Below, in pieces: positions 1 through 11,474 of a stretch of DNA of 64,000 bases (the first letter of the stretch is position 1; each line of letters opens with the position of its first letter). This stretch comes from Salvelinus alpinus (Eukaryota > Chordata > Actinopteri > Salmoniformes > Salmonidae), in NCBI RefSeq assembly GCF_045679555.1, contig NC_092094.1, positions 31,340,552 to 31,404,551 of the forward strand. The letters are read 5' to 3'. The notes below the pieces were generated by a model that ran no database searches, was not told the origin of the DNA, and worked only from the letters and a program-made list of their open reading frames with translations. The translations under genes were made by a program, and so were the position numbers.

Positions 1-440
1 TGGCTCTCGCTCTCTCTGGCTCTGGCTCGCTCTGGCTCTCTCTGGCTCGCTCTGGCTCTCTCTGGCTCTGGCTCTCTCTGGCTCTGGCTCTCTCTGTCTC
101 TGTCTTTGGCTCTCTCTGGCTCTCTCTGGCTCTGCCTCGCTCTGGCTCTCTCTGGCTCTGGCTCTCTCTGGCTCTTGCTGGCTCTGGCTCTCTCTGTCTC
201 TGGCTCTCTCTGTCTCTGTCTTTGGCTCTCTCTGGCTCGCTCTGGCTCTCTCTGGCTCTGGCTCTCTCTGGCTCTGGCTCTGGCTCTCTCTGTCTCTGTC
301 TTTGGCTCTCTCTGGCTCTCTCTGGCTCTGCCTCGCTCTCGCTCTCTCTGGCTCTGGCTCTCGCTCTGGCTCCTGCTCTGGCTCTGGCGCTGGCTCTCTC
401 TGGCGCTGGCTCTCTCTGGCGCTGTATCTCTCTGTCGATC
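1..440. repeat. Pyrimidine-rich CTCTCTGGCT minisatellite in an rbm28 intron
   Basis: Irregular tandem array built from 6-12 bp units such as GGCTCTCTCTGG and GGCTCTGGCTCT. It runs from the window edge to within a few bases of the splice acceptor of the first visible rbm28 exon, so it supplies an extremely long polypyrimidine tract. Leu/Ser-rich open frames across it are a by-product of the repeat and are not genes. Confidence 0.9.
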
Positions 441-446
441 ATGCAG

Positions 447-3400
447 CCAAGAGAAAGCCCCTCCCATCAGACGTCAATGAGGGAAAAACCATCTTTATCA
501 GGAACCTGTCGTTTGATACGGAGGAGGAGGGCTTGGAGGAGGTGTTACTGCCGTATGGAGAACTGAAGTACCTCCAGATCTGCCTACACCCTGACACTGA
601 ACACTCTAAAGGTATAGTCCTGGCTCCAACACAACCTCACTCTCTCTCTAGCTCTGTCCCCTGCCCAAACTTAAACAATGACATGAAGTGATGCCAGTCA
701 GATAGTAGATGTCTACATGTTAACATTGAATCATGACTGTGTTGGTTGGTAATGGTTGTTGACTGTGCTCTGTTGTCTGGTCAGGTATTGCCTTTGCTCA
801 GTTCAAGTCTAAAGAAGCAGCAGAGAAATGCATTGCTGCCGCGGAGGACGAGTCAGAGGTGAGACGGAATAGGATAAATTACTCATGTATTCTTCAGGTA
901 CATCGCTTCTGATGAGCTCTGAGTTGCTGTAATGTATGTTTGGGGGTAACATGTTTGTCTGTCTTAGAGCGGGGGTATCCGTGTGAATGGTAGGAAGCTG
1001 AACATCGTAGTGGCGGTAAGCAGAGAGGATTCCGTCAAACTGAAGGACAAGAAGGTCAAAACACATACAGGGACCAGGAACCTCTACCTGGCTAAAGAGG
1101 GATGTAAGTTACACCTCCTTTCTCCTCCCTTTTCCTCTCCTCTCCCCAACCCTCCATCGCATACCTCTTTCTCTCAGTGATACTGGCAGGAACTAAGGCA
1201 GCTGAGGGTGTTCCAGCATAATATAATCAATAATTTTGCTCTTAACCATCTTACATATAAAACCTTATTTGTTCATGAAGCATTGTGAATAACTCACCAC
1301 AGGTTAATGACAAGGGTGTGCTTGAAAGGATGCACATAACTCTGCAATAATTCCAACCACAGTCTGTGCATGTATTTAGTTTTCATGCTAGTGAGGGCCG
1401 AGAATCCAATTTCACATAGGTACGTGGTTGCAAAAGGGCATCAGTGTCTAAACAGCGAGATTTGCCAAGGCAGGATACTCTGAGCGCAGCCCGATCCAGA
1501 AATCTGGCAGTGGCTTCTGATTACATTTTCACAGAACCGCTTGTTGCAATTTCGATGAGGCTCTCTTCAGGGATGCAAACTAGTCACCTTTCGGCAAAAT
1601 TCGCTGTTTTGAATCCAAAATAGGTGACCTACGTGATTCGTGTAGATCTGATGAGAAAGGTTTTGGAGGGAGGGGGGGGGCTTTGGATCAGACTACTGGC
1701 TGTAAGCGAACAAGTGATGCGCGTTTGGAGCAATACTGGCTGTATCCAAGGCTCAGCCAATCGTAACAGCAGAATGCAGGATGAGACTAAAGAGAGAAGA
1801 GACCAAACTGCCAATTACAGCACCAGCGCGTGCTCTGGAAAGACAGCAGAGAGTAGAAAGGCAGTTTTCCATTTACATCAGCTCGTCTCCTGAACGATAA
1901 CGAAGAGGTAGGTGAGAAGCCTGACCACGGAGAAAGGGGTGAGAAGGTGATGAAGCATACTTCATGAGCTGTAACCGAAAAACAACTGGCATTTGGAAGG
2001 TTTGAGGTGAGGGAGAAAGTGTGGTGGAACAAGTATTGTTAGCATTTTAAGTAATGTTATCTTGCTAGCAGGATCAAATTCTCCATTAGCTAAGTTAACC
2101 AGAGAAACCTATAGAGGTGAAAGGAACAGCACACACTTTCCCTCTTTCTCACTTTTTCAGTACAGTGGATAAAGATAGGTATGCCATGTGTACTCTGCCT
2201 GAAAGAGATCAATTATGCCAACAAAAGGGCCTCATACTCTGCTGCTGGCACATGGTACATTTTCTGCCTGTGGACATCTGTTCTACAATGTAGTAACCTC
2301 CAGTGTAGCCCAAAGATATTGTTTTGTTGAACTTGACAGTACCACGTGTGTGAGTGAGGGGGGATTATTACATTTTTTTACTTGGTGAACGTTATTTTTG
2401 CACACATGTAGCCTTGTGCACTTGATCGATGTCTACTATAGTGGCCTCTATAATAGAGCAAAAATAGAATGGCTGTTTGTTTCATTCTATTCCTACTTTA
2501 GAAGATTTTTTCCCCCAAGTGCAATATTTAGATGTGTGTGTGGTCACACGCGTTCTATTATAAAGGCTGTCATGGTATCAAGCATTCTATTATAAAGGCT
2601 GTCATGGCTAACTGCAATATTAGTGTATTGTTTTTTTCTCAAGACTTGAGTGTCATTTGCAGTAAAGTCTAGGCAACATTTTTTTTTTTTAGCTGTGAGT
2701 TGGGTTCACATTAACCAATTTTTATTTTACACCCACAGACTGAGCATGTAGATCATATTCTTTGTTGTTTAATTAGTTAAAACTTGCATTTTCCCCTAGC
2801 AGGGATTTTTAGCATGTTTCAGTGCAACAAAAAAGTGTCACCTTTTGGGCCCTCACCAGTTTGCATCCCTGTCTCTTGTTCAGATATCGGTAGGTGGACT
2901 GGAGGCAGGGCATGAAAGGGATAACAAATCCAGTTGTTTGTGTGATCTGTTTCAGGAAAGTACCTGCGTAATTTCGCACCCAACTCACTCAGATGCTTCG
3001 CTATATCACATTTGACATTGTCCATAAGCTTGAGTTCATTTGCACATAAAAAATAATACGATGATGGAAAGACCTGTGCTGTCCTTGTTAATGCAGACAG
3101 GGAAGTGCTCCAACTTCTTAATTATAGTCTCAATTTTGTCCCGCACATTGAATATAGTTGCGGAGAGTCCCTGTAATCCTAGATTCAGATCATTCAGGCG
3201 AGAAAAAACATCACCCAGATAGGCCAGTCGTGTGAAACTCGTCAAAGTGCAAGTGGTCAGACAAGTGAAAATTATGGTTAGTTAAGAGAACTTTAAGCTC
3301 GTCTCTCAATTAACATTTTTTTTTGTCAATACTTTGCCCCTTGATAACCAGCGTACTTCTGTATGTTGTAAAAGCGTTACATGGTCGCTGCCCATATCAT

Positions 3401-6400
3401 TGCATAGTGCAGAAAATACACGAGAGTTCAGGGGCCTTGCTTTAACAAAGTTACCATTTTACCTGTAGTGTCCAAAACGTCTTTCAAGCTGTCAGGCATT
3501 CCCTTGGCAGCAAGAGCCTCTCGGTGGATGCTGCAGTGTACCCAAGTGTCGTCGGGAGCAACTGCTTGCACGCGTGTTACCACTCTACTATGTTTTCCTG
3601 TCATGGCTTTTGCACCATCAGTACAGATACCAACATGAGCAGCAGCAACGTTTGGCTTCATACGGACCATTAGTGGAATTCCCACGAGAGGGTAACAGTT
3701 AATGTGATTGGATGTTAATTATTTGACTAGGCTACCTGTATTTGACATTGTGTTGTTATTTCGCTGAACACTAGATGGTTTTATTTTATTTTTGGCAGTG
3801 AAACGAGGCTACTTAGGCGAGAGAAAAAAACTCACCCAAATGTATAGCCCCGTTGGAAAATATATATTGACTGTTTGAAAATGTGAAGGAAAAAAACAAT
3901 ATTTTTACACAATCTTTAAAAAAAATGAATCACATTTTTATTTGGCATACCCCAATGGCATTGCAACCCAGTTTTGGAATACCTGCTCTGGGTGAACTAT
4001 TAGTGACCACCAGGTAGCACTACAGTGCCTTCAGAAAGTATTCACACCCCCTTAACTTTTTGTTCTAATGGTTTCTTCTTCCTCCTCTTCTTCAAAGTCA
4101 CTTTCAGGTGCCACATTTTTTTGTTTTACAGCCTGAGTTCAAAATGTATTAAATTGACCCACCCATAATGTCAGTGTAATTATGTTTTTAGAAATGTTTA
4201 CAAATTAATAAAACATGTAAAAGCTGAAAAGTCTTGTCAATAAATATTCAACCCCTTTGTTATGGCAAGCCTAAATAAGTTCAGGAGTAAACATCTGCTT
4301 AACAAGTCACATAATAAGTTGCATGGCCTCACTGTGTGCAATAAGTTTTTAACATAATTTTTGAATGACTACCTCATCTCTGTATCCCACATATAAAATG
4401 ATCTGTAAGGTCCCTCAGAAGAGCAGTGAATTTCAAACAGATTGAACCAGGAAGATCAGGGAGGTTTTCCAATGCCTCACAAAGAAGGGCACCTATTGGT
4501 AGATGGGTAAAAAAAATGATAAAGCAGACATTGAATATCCCTTTGAGCATGGTGAAGTTATTACACTTTGGATGTTGTATCAATACACCCAGTCACTAAG
4601 ATACATGCGTCCTTCCTACCTCAGTTGCTGGAGAAGAAGGAACCCGCTCAGGGATTTCACCATGAGGCCAATGGTGACTTAAAACAGAGTTTAATGGCTG
4701 TGATAGGAGAAAACTGAGGATGTATCAACAAAAAGAATGAACACTGTACAGAACAAAAATATTCCAAAACATGCAGCCTGTTTACAACAAGGTACTAAAG
4801 TAATACTGCATAGCAAAAGTGTTATGTTTGGGGGCAAATCCAAAACAACACATTACTGAGTACCATTTTCCATATTTTCAAGCATAGTGGTGGCTGAATC
4901 ATGTTATGGGTATGATTTGTAATCGTTAAGGACTGGGGAGTTTTTCAGGATGAAAAGAAACGGAATGGAGCTAAGCACAGGAAAAATCCTAGATGAAAAC
5001 TTGGTTCAGTCTGCTTTCCACTAAACACTGGCAGATTAATTCACCTTTCAACAGGACAAAAACCTAAAACACAAGGCCAAATCTACACTGGCCTTGTTTA
5101 CCAAAAAGACAGTGAATGTTCTTGAGTGGCCGAGTTACAGTTTTGACTTAAATCTGCTTAAAAATCTATGGATGTCTAGCAATGCTCAACAACCAATTTG
5201 ACAGAATTTTTAAAAGAATAATGGGCAAATATTGCACAATGCAGGTGTGGAAAGCTCTTCAAGATTTACCCAGAAAGACTCACAACTGTAATCGCTGCCA
5301 AAGGTGATTCTAACATGTACTGACTCAGTTTTTTTTTTTTTTTATACAAATGTTACAATTTTTCTTTCTCTTTGACATTTCAGTATTTTGTGTAGATTGT
5401 TGATGAAAAAAATGACATTAAATGTGGGAAAAGTAAAGGGGTGTGAATACTTTCTGAAGGCACTGTATTGTCCTATAAAGCTGCCCTGTCCATGTTGAAT
5501 GGCCTTTAATTTCTCTTTACAACCTCTTTCCACAATTGTCTCTTTGTTTACCATTTGCTTCTCTCCCCCTTTCTTTTCCTCACCATCTCTATCTGTATGC
5601 CCCCTCTCTCTCTCGCTATCTCTCTTTCCAGTGCAGGGTGATGTATGATAAGAAGCCAGAGCGGGGTCAGGTGTTAGGCCGGTCGCTAGGTTACGGCTTT
5701 GTTCAGTTCCAAGATCATGAACACGCTCTGAAGACACTACGACACCTCAACAATAACCCTGACATCTACGGAAACACCAAGGTGTGTTTGTGTGGCACTG
5801 TGTCTTTGTTGATATATCTGTGTGTGTATGCATGTCCTCAACCTTGTACTCGACAGAGTGCAGCTGTGTTTGAGAGGGTGAATGGCAGGTTATGTTTCAG
5901 GATGTTGTCTTTGGCTCTCAGTAGCTGATAACAATATTGCGTCTGGACTCAAACATCCTAGTCATCAATATTTATTGTTCCTGAGGAATGTAAAGAGAAT
6001 GTTGAATTGCACGTACACACATTTGGTTTGGCAACCTACAGCATCTGATCAATATTGACGGTCTTGCTAAATGATGAGAATGTGTTATTGAGAAGACTCT
6101 TCACTTTTTTTTTTTCTTGAGTGATTTACTTTGTCTGTCTACAGAGACCCATTGTTGAGTTCTCTCTTGAAGATGGGAGGAAGCTGAAGATGAAAGAAAT
6201 GCGACAACAACAAGTCAAGGTGTGTCTTCTCTGATGTTTATGTTGGTGTGTGCTGATGGTTAAGATCAAGAGTAACACATTTTCCTGTCTCCATGGTTTC
6301 CAGGAGCGTTTTAAGGGGCGTGGCCCTATGGGAAGAGGGAAGATGCAGCCGCAGTCAGGAGGCCGGCTTGGGCCTCAGAAGGGTGTGTCTAAACCCCAGA

Positions 6401-7219
6401 GTAACATGGTAACAAAGGAGGGGTCAGCGAAGACCCAGACACAGTCGGCACCATCCGGTCAGGGCAGAAAGGATGGAGGTATGACGCTCTACATTTCTGC
6501 CCTAACCCTGAATATAACACACACACAGCTGGAACTGCAAATGTTTGTCATTTTTAACATTTCCCTCGTTTTCTGTGTTCTTTTTGCTTTTTGGTTGTCG
6601 CTGATATTTCCTTCCATTTCTTTCTCTCTCGTCTAGTACCTCCCCCCCAGCCACAGGCCAAGGCTCAGACCCAGCAACAGGCCCAGAAGCAGGGCCGGCA
6701 GTACTCAGGCTTCCAGACCACCTCAGTTCTAGAACACGTAGAACTGGAGGATGGAAAGAAACAAAGGAAGGTTCTATCCCTGCCCTCCCACCGTGGCCCA
6801 AAGATAAGGTAATACACACTCACACTCACACTCACACATACACACAGTACCTATCACATTGTAACCCATACTACATGGTATAATTTTGGTCCTGCAGGGC
6901 GCGTGATAAGGGGAAGCCTGCTCAGCCTAAGATGCCCAGGATCGGTTCCAGCAGGAGAGAGCGACAGGGAGGAACGTCACTGGAGAAACTTACACAGGTA
7001 TGCACACAAACATTACCCATGTCTGCATGTCGTGGCCCCAAGATCATGTAGTACATTCGACTGTCTTCATTGGTTTTCCAGAGTACTAAAGGGGCCAAGA
7101 GGCGGTTTAGGAGCCGAGAGGATGACCGCTTTGACAATCTGGTTGAAGAATACAAGAGGAAACTGATGGGCGGCAACAAGACTGCAACCATCAAGAAGAA
7201 CAAGTGGTTCAACAGTTAA
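447..7219 (+). CDS. rbm28: RNA-binding protein 28, 3' part of the gene, interrupted by transposons
   Basis: Nucleolar RNA-binding protein with four RRM domains; the family (yeast Nop4) acts in ribosome biogenesis and spliceosomal snRNP function. Visible exons: 447-611, 785-858, 968-1103, 1178-about 1218 (cut short), then 5632-5781, 6145-6219, 6304-6478, 6637-6808, 6898-6997 and 7082-7219 (stop TAA 7217-7219). All joints have GT/AG and the phases agree, except across the gap. Recognisable family segments are [19 protein letters not shown] (start of RRM3), [27 protein letters not shown] (second half of RRM4), [31 protein letters not shown] and the C-terminal NKWFNS. RRM1 and RRM2 lie upstream of the window. 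The segment joining GTKAAEGV to CRVM, about 60 residues including the RRM4 RNP2 strand, is absent; hAT and Tc1 DNA stand in its place. Identity is certain from sequence and from the leptin neighbour; function of this copy is doubtful. Confidence 0.93.
1178..1221 (+). pseudogene. rbm28: Broken rbm28 RRM4 exon
   Basis: Acceptor ctctcag ends at 1177. The split codon T|TG then gives [14 protein letters not shown], matching the start of the human exon [14 protein letters not shown]. The next codon is TAA (1219-1221), and from there the DNA is the C-terminal end of a hAT transposase in reverse. Skipping this exon would join phase 1 to phase 0 and cause a frameshift, so neither read-through nor skipping restores the frame. 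Confidence 0.8.
1219..4000 (-). mobile_element. hAT transposon fossil (ZBED/SCAND3-like transposase), minus strand
   Basis: Read on the minus strand from high to low coordinates, the frames give hAT transposase pieces in order: [12 protein letters not shown] and [14 protein letters not shown] (3428-3685), [19 protein letters not shown] (3036-3245), a following piece (2819-3025), and the C-terminal dimerisation region [17 protein letters not shown] followed by remnants of the [12 protein letters not shown] motif (about 1260-1540). Several stops and frameshifts make it inactive. It is split by a second hAT at 1568-2871. The right end, near 3990, is not clear; a Tc1 fossil starts at 4023. The left end abuts the broken rbm28 exon. 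Confidence 0.8.
1568..2871 (+). mobile_element. Nested hAT element with terminal inverted repeats
   Basis: Ends are CAGGGATGCAAACTAGTCACC at the left and its imperfect inverse GGTGAGGGCCC...CAGTTTGCATCCCTG at the right. Both sides are flanked by TCTCTT, the core of an imperfect 8-bp duplication. The insertion point lies inside the transposase of the surrounding hAT fossil, between the codons of ISEQE and SLIEIATS. A short plus-strand fragment near 2180-2260 reads [15 protein letters not shown], a BED-type zinc-finger remnant, so this copy once carried its own transposase gene or part of one. No complete frame remains. Confidence 0.72.
4023..5465 (+). mobile_element. Degenerate Tc1-like element
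   Basis: Terminal inverted repeats CAGTGCCTTCAGAAAGTATT (left) and its complement at 5446-5465, with TA on both sides (4021-4022 and 5466-5467). The plus strand has a decayed transposase: remnants read [12 protein letters not shown] and [13 protein letters not shown] near 5050-5160, with the second catalytic Asp replaced and many stops. It sits in the gap between the two surviving parts of rbm28. Confidence 0.88.
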
Positions 7220-7890
7220 GTGTGTGAGATGCCATTTTTTGGCATAACCAAAGAAACCTTTCCTTATGTTGGTTTCGACATCATTTACATTTTGAAACAA
7301 AGATTTATGATGGTTGAAATGTTGGTGTAACATTCACCCATGAACTGTGTAGAATAGAGTCCAGCATATTACTGTCCATGTATGTCTGTGTCCTCATGTT
7401 ATACACAACTTGTGGTGTGCCATCACAGTGGTAAAAGGTGGGGTGTCCGAGTAGTCACTTCCTGAATTAACTCTGACAGAGGTGTGAAGCAGTGTTAAAA
7501 AACAAAACAATGTGTGGGTTTGTTTAGTACGACAAACATGTTCAGAACAGATGCTGATGTTTTACTCTACTTTGCTTTATGTTCATGTTAACTATTGGTG
7601 AATAACAATGTAAAGAATATCAGAGATTTGAGAAATGTAAATGACTGACATTTTTATTAAAGAACTTGCAAAGACGGAGACAGTTTTAGTTTCTCTATAT
7701 TTCATATGTTAAGTGATCATCTGTGATATAAGAAAATGTTAATGTATCGATACATTTTGGAAACACCCACACAATGTTCATGTGTAATGTTTGATATACA
7801 TGTACATCTTCACCCCATGTACCTCTCCCACCCACCCATTTCTGGACATGTTGATGTACTCTGTGTAAAGGTATTGGTGTGTTCAATAAA
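7220..7890 (+). promoter_or_regulatory. rbm28: rbm28 3' UTR with polyadenylation signals
   Basis: Unique-looking sequence after the rbm28 stop. Candidate poly(A) signals are ATTAAA at 7656-7661 and AATAAA at 7885-7890, the second followed by a GT-rich stretch. Which is used cannot be told from sequence. Confidence 0.55.
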
Positions 7891-8962
7891 TGGTCATCTT
7901 TGATCAAGGTAATGTTCTACCTTAGACCAGTTTCTAGAGTTTGGGAAATGTTGGATAGTAGAAACACTGTCACACCCACACTGTTGATGGCATATTTGGT
8001 AATGTTTGCTGACCCTGTTCTTCTCACCCACGTACTGGCCTAGTCAAGGGGAAATTCCGACCCACGTTAAGTGCCTGTAAATGGAAGGTAATTCACTTGT
8101 TTATGTACTTTTCTCTGTATTCTTTAACTTAAAGGAAAACAACACCTAAAAAATATATTTAGCTATTTTTTTCATTAGGCCATTGTTGACATAGACCCAA
8201 AATGTTTTGCTTGTCAGCAATCAAGTTTAAGATGCACTATATATACAAAAGTATGTTGACATCCCTTAAACATTTGTGGATTTGACTATTTCAGCCACAT
8301 CTTTGCTGACAGGTGTATAAAATCAAGAACACCGCCATGCAATCTCCATAGACAAACACTGGCATTAGAATGGCCTTACTGAAGAGCTCAGTGACTTCCA
8401 ATGTGGCACAGTCATAGGATGCCACCTTTACAACAAGTCAGAATACAAAATCATCCCGTGTGAAGCAAAACACAGGATCATTTGATGCATCATACAGGGA
8501 TGATTCCTGTATTTTGAAAGTTACGTATCTTGAATACATGACAGATCCATTTGGCCATTCGAACAACAGTGCGCTAAAATTCTGTGTTCAGCTTAGCAGC
8601 TAGCTAGCCAAGCAGAGAGGTAGCTAGTTATTTTTGCTTTACATAGATAGCCTGGCTTGCTGATATTTAGGCCAAGTCAAAAAGTGTACCCTGTTTCAGG
8701 TGCATGTATTTCACGACACTCGTTGGTTACAACAAGTGGCAACTTTGTTTCATCATGGAATTGTAGAGGCACAGTTACCGTGGAAACATTCAACGGCATG
8801 TCTTGTGTTCTAGATCTGAATGCCCGTTTTTAGTCAGCTGTTGTACAACAAACATTATACAACTGGCTAGTTTTAACTTTTCATGTCAACTGTTATTTCT
8901 GAACTGGCCTTCATTACCTGACGTCTAAACTCTAAAAAATATATTTAAACAGATATGACTAT
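7891..8962. other. Intergenic, with a Tc1 fragment at about 8233-8438
   Basis: The stretch beginning CACTATATATACAAAAGTATG and running through the segment encoding the start of a transposase (ATGGCCTTACTGAAGAGCTC) is the left end of a Tc1-like family, cut off at about 8438. No gene or other structure was recognised in the rest. Confidence 0.6.
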
Positions 8963-9331
8963 TGTAACGACCCTGGGTTTATAAGCGCGGAAATCGACTC
9001 TGCTGCACGAGCATGCTTTTGCGGCACAGTCGATAGCGCGCCGGGCCTCGGGTTAGAAGGTCGAGGGTTTGAGACCTGCTCCCTGCTGTTTCATTACACT
9101 GGTGTCAGAAGTGACACCGGACCTTGCATCCACGACAGTGCGTGTGCTTGGCCGGTGAGCGCGTTCCTGTAAAACGTAGAGTCGCAAGCTAGCGTGAGGA
9201 CGCGCTCTTTGAAAGGAGGGAGTAGTGTAACGACCCTGGGTTTATAACCGCGGATATCGACTCTGCCGTTCGAGCATGCCTCGGGCTAGAAGGTCGAGGG
9301 TTCGAGACCTGCTCCCTGCTGTTTCATTACA
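8963..9331 (+). mobile_element. Miniature LTR retrotransposon (TRIM-like)
   Basis: Two direct repeats, 8963-9098 (136 bp) and 9226-9331 (106 bp), both begin TGTAACGACCCTGGG and end CATTACA, giving TGTAA/TTACA termini. The 4-bp target duplication CTAT flanks the whole unit (8959-8962, 9332-9335). Immediately after the first repeat is a primer-binding-site-like TGGTGTCAGAAGTG (9100-9113); immediately before the second is a purine tract GAAAGGAGGGAG (9211-9222). The internal part is only 127 bp and has no gene. The right LTR lacks about 30 bp present in the left one. Each LTR carries a GGGTTCGAGACC-type box (GGGTTTGAGACC in the left copy) resembling a Pol III B box. Confidence 0.82.
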
Positions 9332-9335
9332 CTAT

Positions 9336-10079
9336 TTTTCTGTCATGACAGGAATTAATCGACATCAATGCCTGGCAAGCCTGTGTTTCTAGCCCAACCA
9401 TTATCGAGTATTGGCGCAGAATCAGATCGTTAAGCACAGACTTCATCAAAGTACTTTTGACATGTCTGTTCCATCATTGTTTCCCTTAGCTGGCCAAGAA
9501 TAAAGTTTTAGCTATCGAATAAAAAATTAGACCTAGCCCAAAATACATGTCTTGCGTGTATGAGACTGTAACATGACATTATATTGAATGGTTGGACACA
9601 TTCAATCTGCCTAATAACCTCCTTGTCCAATGATTAAACAAATCATTGGGGAGCCTGATTGGTGTTACTTTTTCCCCAGCCCCAGATAACAGACTTGACT
9701 CCAATAATCAACTTATCATGGTCTTCAGTTTAGAATGCAATTAGTTTAATCAGATGTGATTAGTTATAGGGCTGGGGGAAAGTGTGATACCAATCAGGCA
9801 CCAGAGAACAGGAGTTGCCATTCCTGATCTATGTCTACATCTGAGCTCGAGACATTCCAGAATCAATTGCTCATGTTCACAATTTGCTTTCCCTTCTCCA
9901 GCCTGAGGCTGGAACCCTGCTGGCAGACTTGATGGTTCACGGGAAGTGTGAAAACCTACAGAATACTCAGAATTGTTGTTAAAAGTGGTGGGCCTACAAC
10001 CAAACATGTAAAAAAGGGAAGTTTGTGTAGGCAACAAAAAACTTGTGTGAGAAATAGTACTTGTGCATTCTTTATCTAG
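9336..10079. other. Intergenic with a hairpin MITE-like repeat at 9656-9800
   Basis: GCCTGATTGGTGTTAC followed by TTTTTCCCCAGCCC (9658-9687) is mirrored by GGGCTGGGGGAAAGTG and ATACCAATCAGGC (9769-9799), an inverted repeat of about 30 bp with a loop of about 80 bp. This may be a small non-autonomous DNA element or a fragment of one. Nothing else was recognised. Confidence 0.45.
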
Positions 10080-10470
10080 TACAGTTGAAGTCGGAAGTTT
10101 ACATGCACCTAGGTTGGAGTCATTAAAACTCGTTTTTCAACCACTCCACAAATTTCTTGTTAACAAACTATAGTTTTGGCAAGTCGGTTAGGACATCTAC
10201 TTTGTGCATGACACAAGTCATTTTTCCAACAATTGTTTACAGACAGATTATTTCACTTATAATTCACTGTATCACAATTCCAGTTGGTCAGAAGTTTACA
10301 TACACTAAGTTGACTATGCCGTTAAACAACTTGGAAAATTCCAGAAAATTATGTAATGGCTTTAGAAGCTTCTGATAGGCTAATTGACATAATTTGAGTC
10401 AATTGGAGGTGTACCTGTGGATGTATTTCAAGGCCTACCTTCAAACTCAGTGCTTCTTTGCTTGACATCA

Positions 10471-11474
10471 TGGGACAATTAGCCAATACCTCCAAAATTG
10501 TAGACCTCCACAAGTCTGGTTCATCCTTGGGAGCAATTTCCAAACGCTTGAAGGTACCACATTCATCTGTACAAACAATAGTACGCAAGTAAAAACACCA
10601 TGGGACCATGCAGCCGTCATACCGCTCAGGACGGAGACGCGTTCTGTCTCTTAGAGATGAACGTACTTTGGTGTGAAAAGTGCAAATCAATCCCAGATCA
10701 ACAGCAAAGGACCTTGTGAAGATGCTGGAGGAAACGGGTACAAAAGTACCTATATCCACAGTGAAACGAGTCCTATATCGACATAACCTGAAAGGCCGCT
10801 CAGCAAGGAAGAAGCCACTGCTCCAAAACCGCCAAAAAGCCAGACTAAGGTTTGCAACTGCACATGGGGACAAAGATCGTAATTTCTGGAGAAATGTCCT
10901 CTGGTCTGATGAAACAAAAATAGAACTGTTTGGCCATAATGACCATCGTTATGTTTGGAAGAAAAAGGGGGAGGCTTGCAAGCCGAAGAACCACATCCCA
11001 ACCGTGAAGCACGGGGGTGGCAGTATCATGTTGTGGGGGTGCTTTGCTGCAGGAGGGACTGGTGCACATCACAAAATAGATGGCTTCATGAGGATGAAAA
11101 ATTTGGTGGATATATTGAAGCAACATCTCAAGACATCAGTCAGGAAGTTAAAGCTTGGTCGCAAATGGGTCTTCCAAATGGACAATGACCCCAAGCATAC
11201 TTCCAAAGTTGTGGCAAAATGGCTTAAGGATAACAAAGTCAAGGTATTGGAGTGGCCATCAAAAAGCCCTGACCTCAATTCTATAGAAAATGTGTGGGCC
11301 GAACTGAAAAAGCGTTTGCGAGCAAGGAGGCCTACAAACCTGACTCAGTTACACCAGCTCTGTCAGGAGGAATGGACCAAAATTCACCCAACTTATTGTA
11401 GGAAGCTTGTGGAAGGCTACCTAAAATGTTTGACCCAAGTTAAACATTTTAAAAGCAATGCTACCAAATACTAA
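10471..11474 (+). pseudogene. Sleeping Beauty-type Tc1 transposase pseudogene
   Basis: Homologous to the 340-aa Tc1 transposase. The N-terminal end is damaged by a small deletion just after the ATG at 10471. A TAA ends the frame in the DNA-binding domain (at the VRK codons, near 10590) and a TGA sits at 10674-10676. From 10680 a long open stretch covers the catalytic domain, with [23 protein letters not shown] and SPDLNSIENVW (the usual Pro of NPIEN replaced by Ser), ending at TAA 11472-11474. The DDE residues survive but the DNA-binding half does not. Confidence 0.9.

Noticed and set aside
106-691. Leu/Ser/Trp-rich open frames over the first 600 bases
   Set aside because: Produced by the CTCTCTGGCT minisatellite. 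Only the last part, from 447 in one frame, is a real rbm28 exon.
3902-4000. A clear right end for the outer hAT fossil
   Set aside because: No 8-bp duplication or inverted tip matching the left side could be found, so the border is given only approximately.
9019-9090. A tRNA gene at the tRNA-like stretch
   Set aside because: Only a B-box-like motif is convincing. No cloverleaf could be drawn, and the sequence repeats as part of an LTR.
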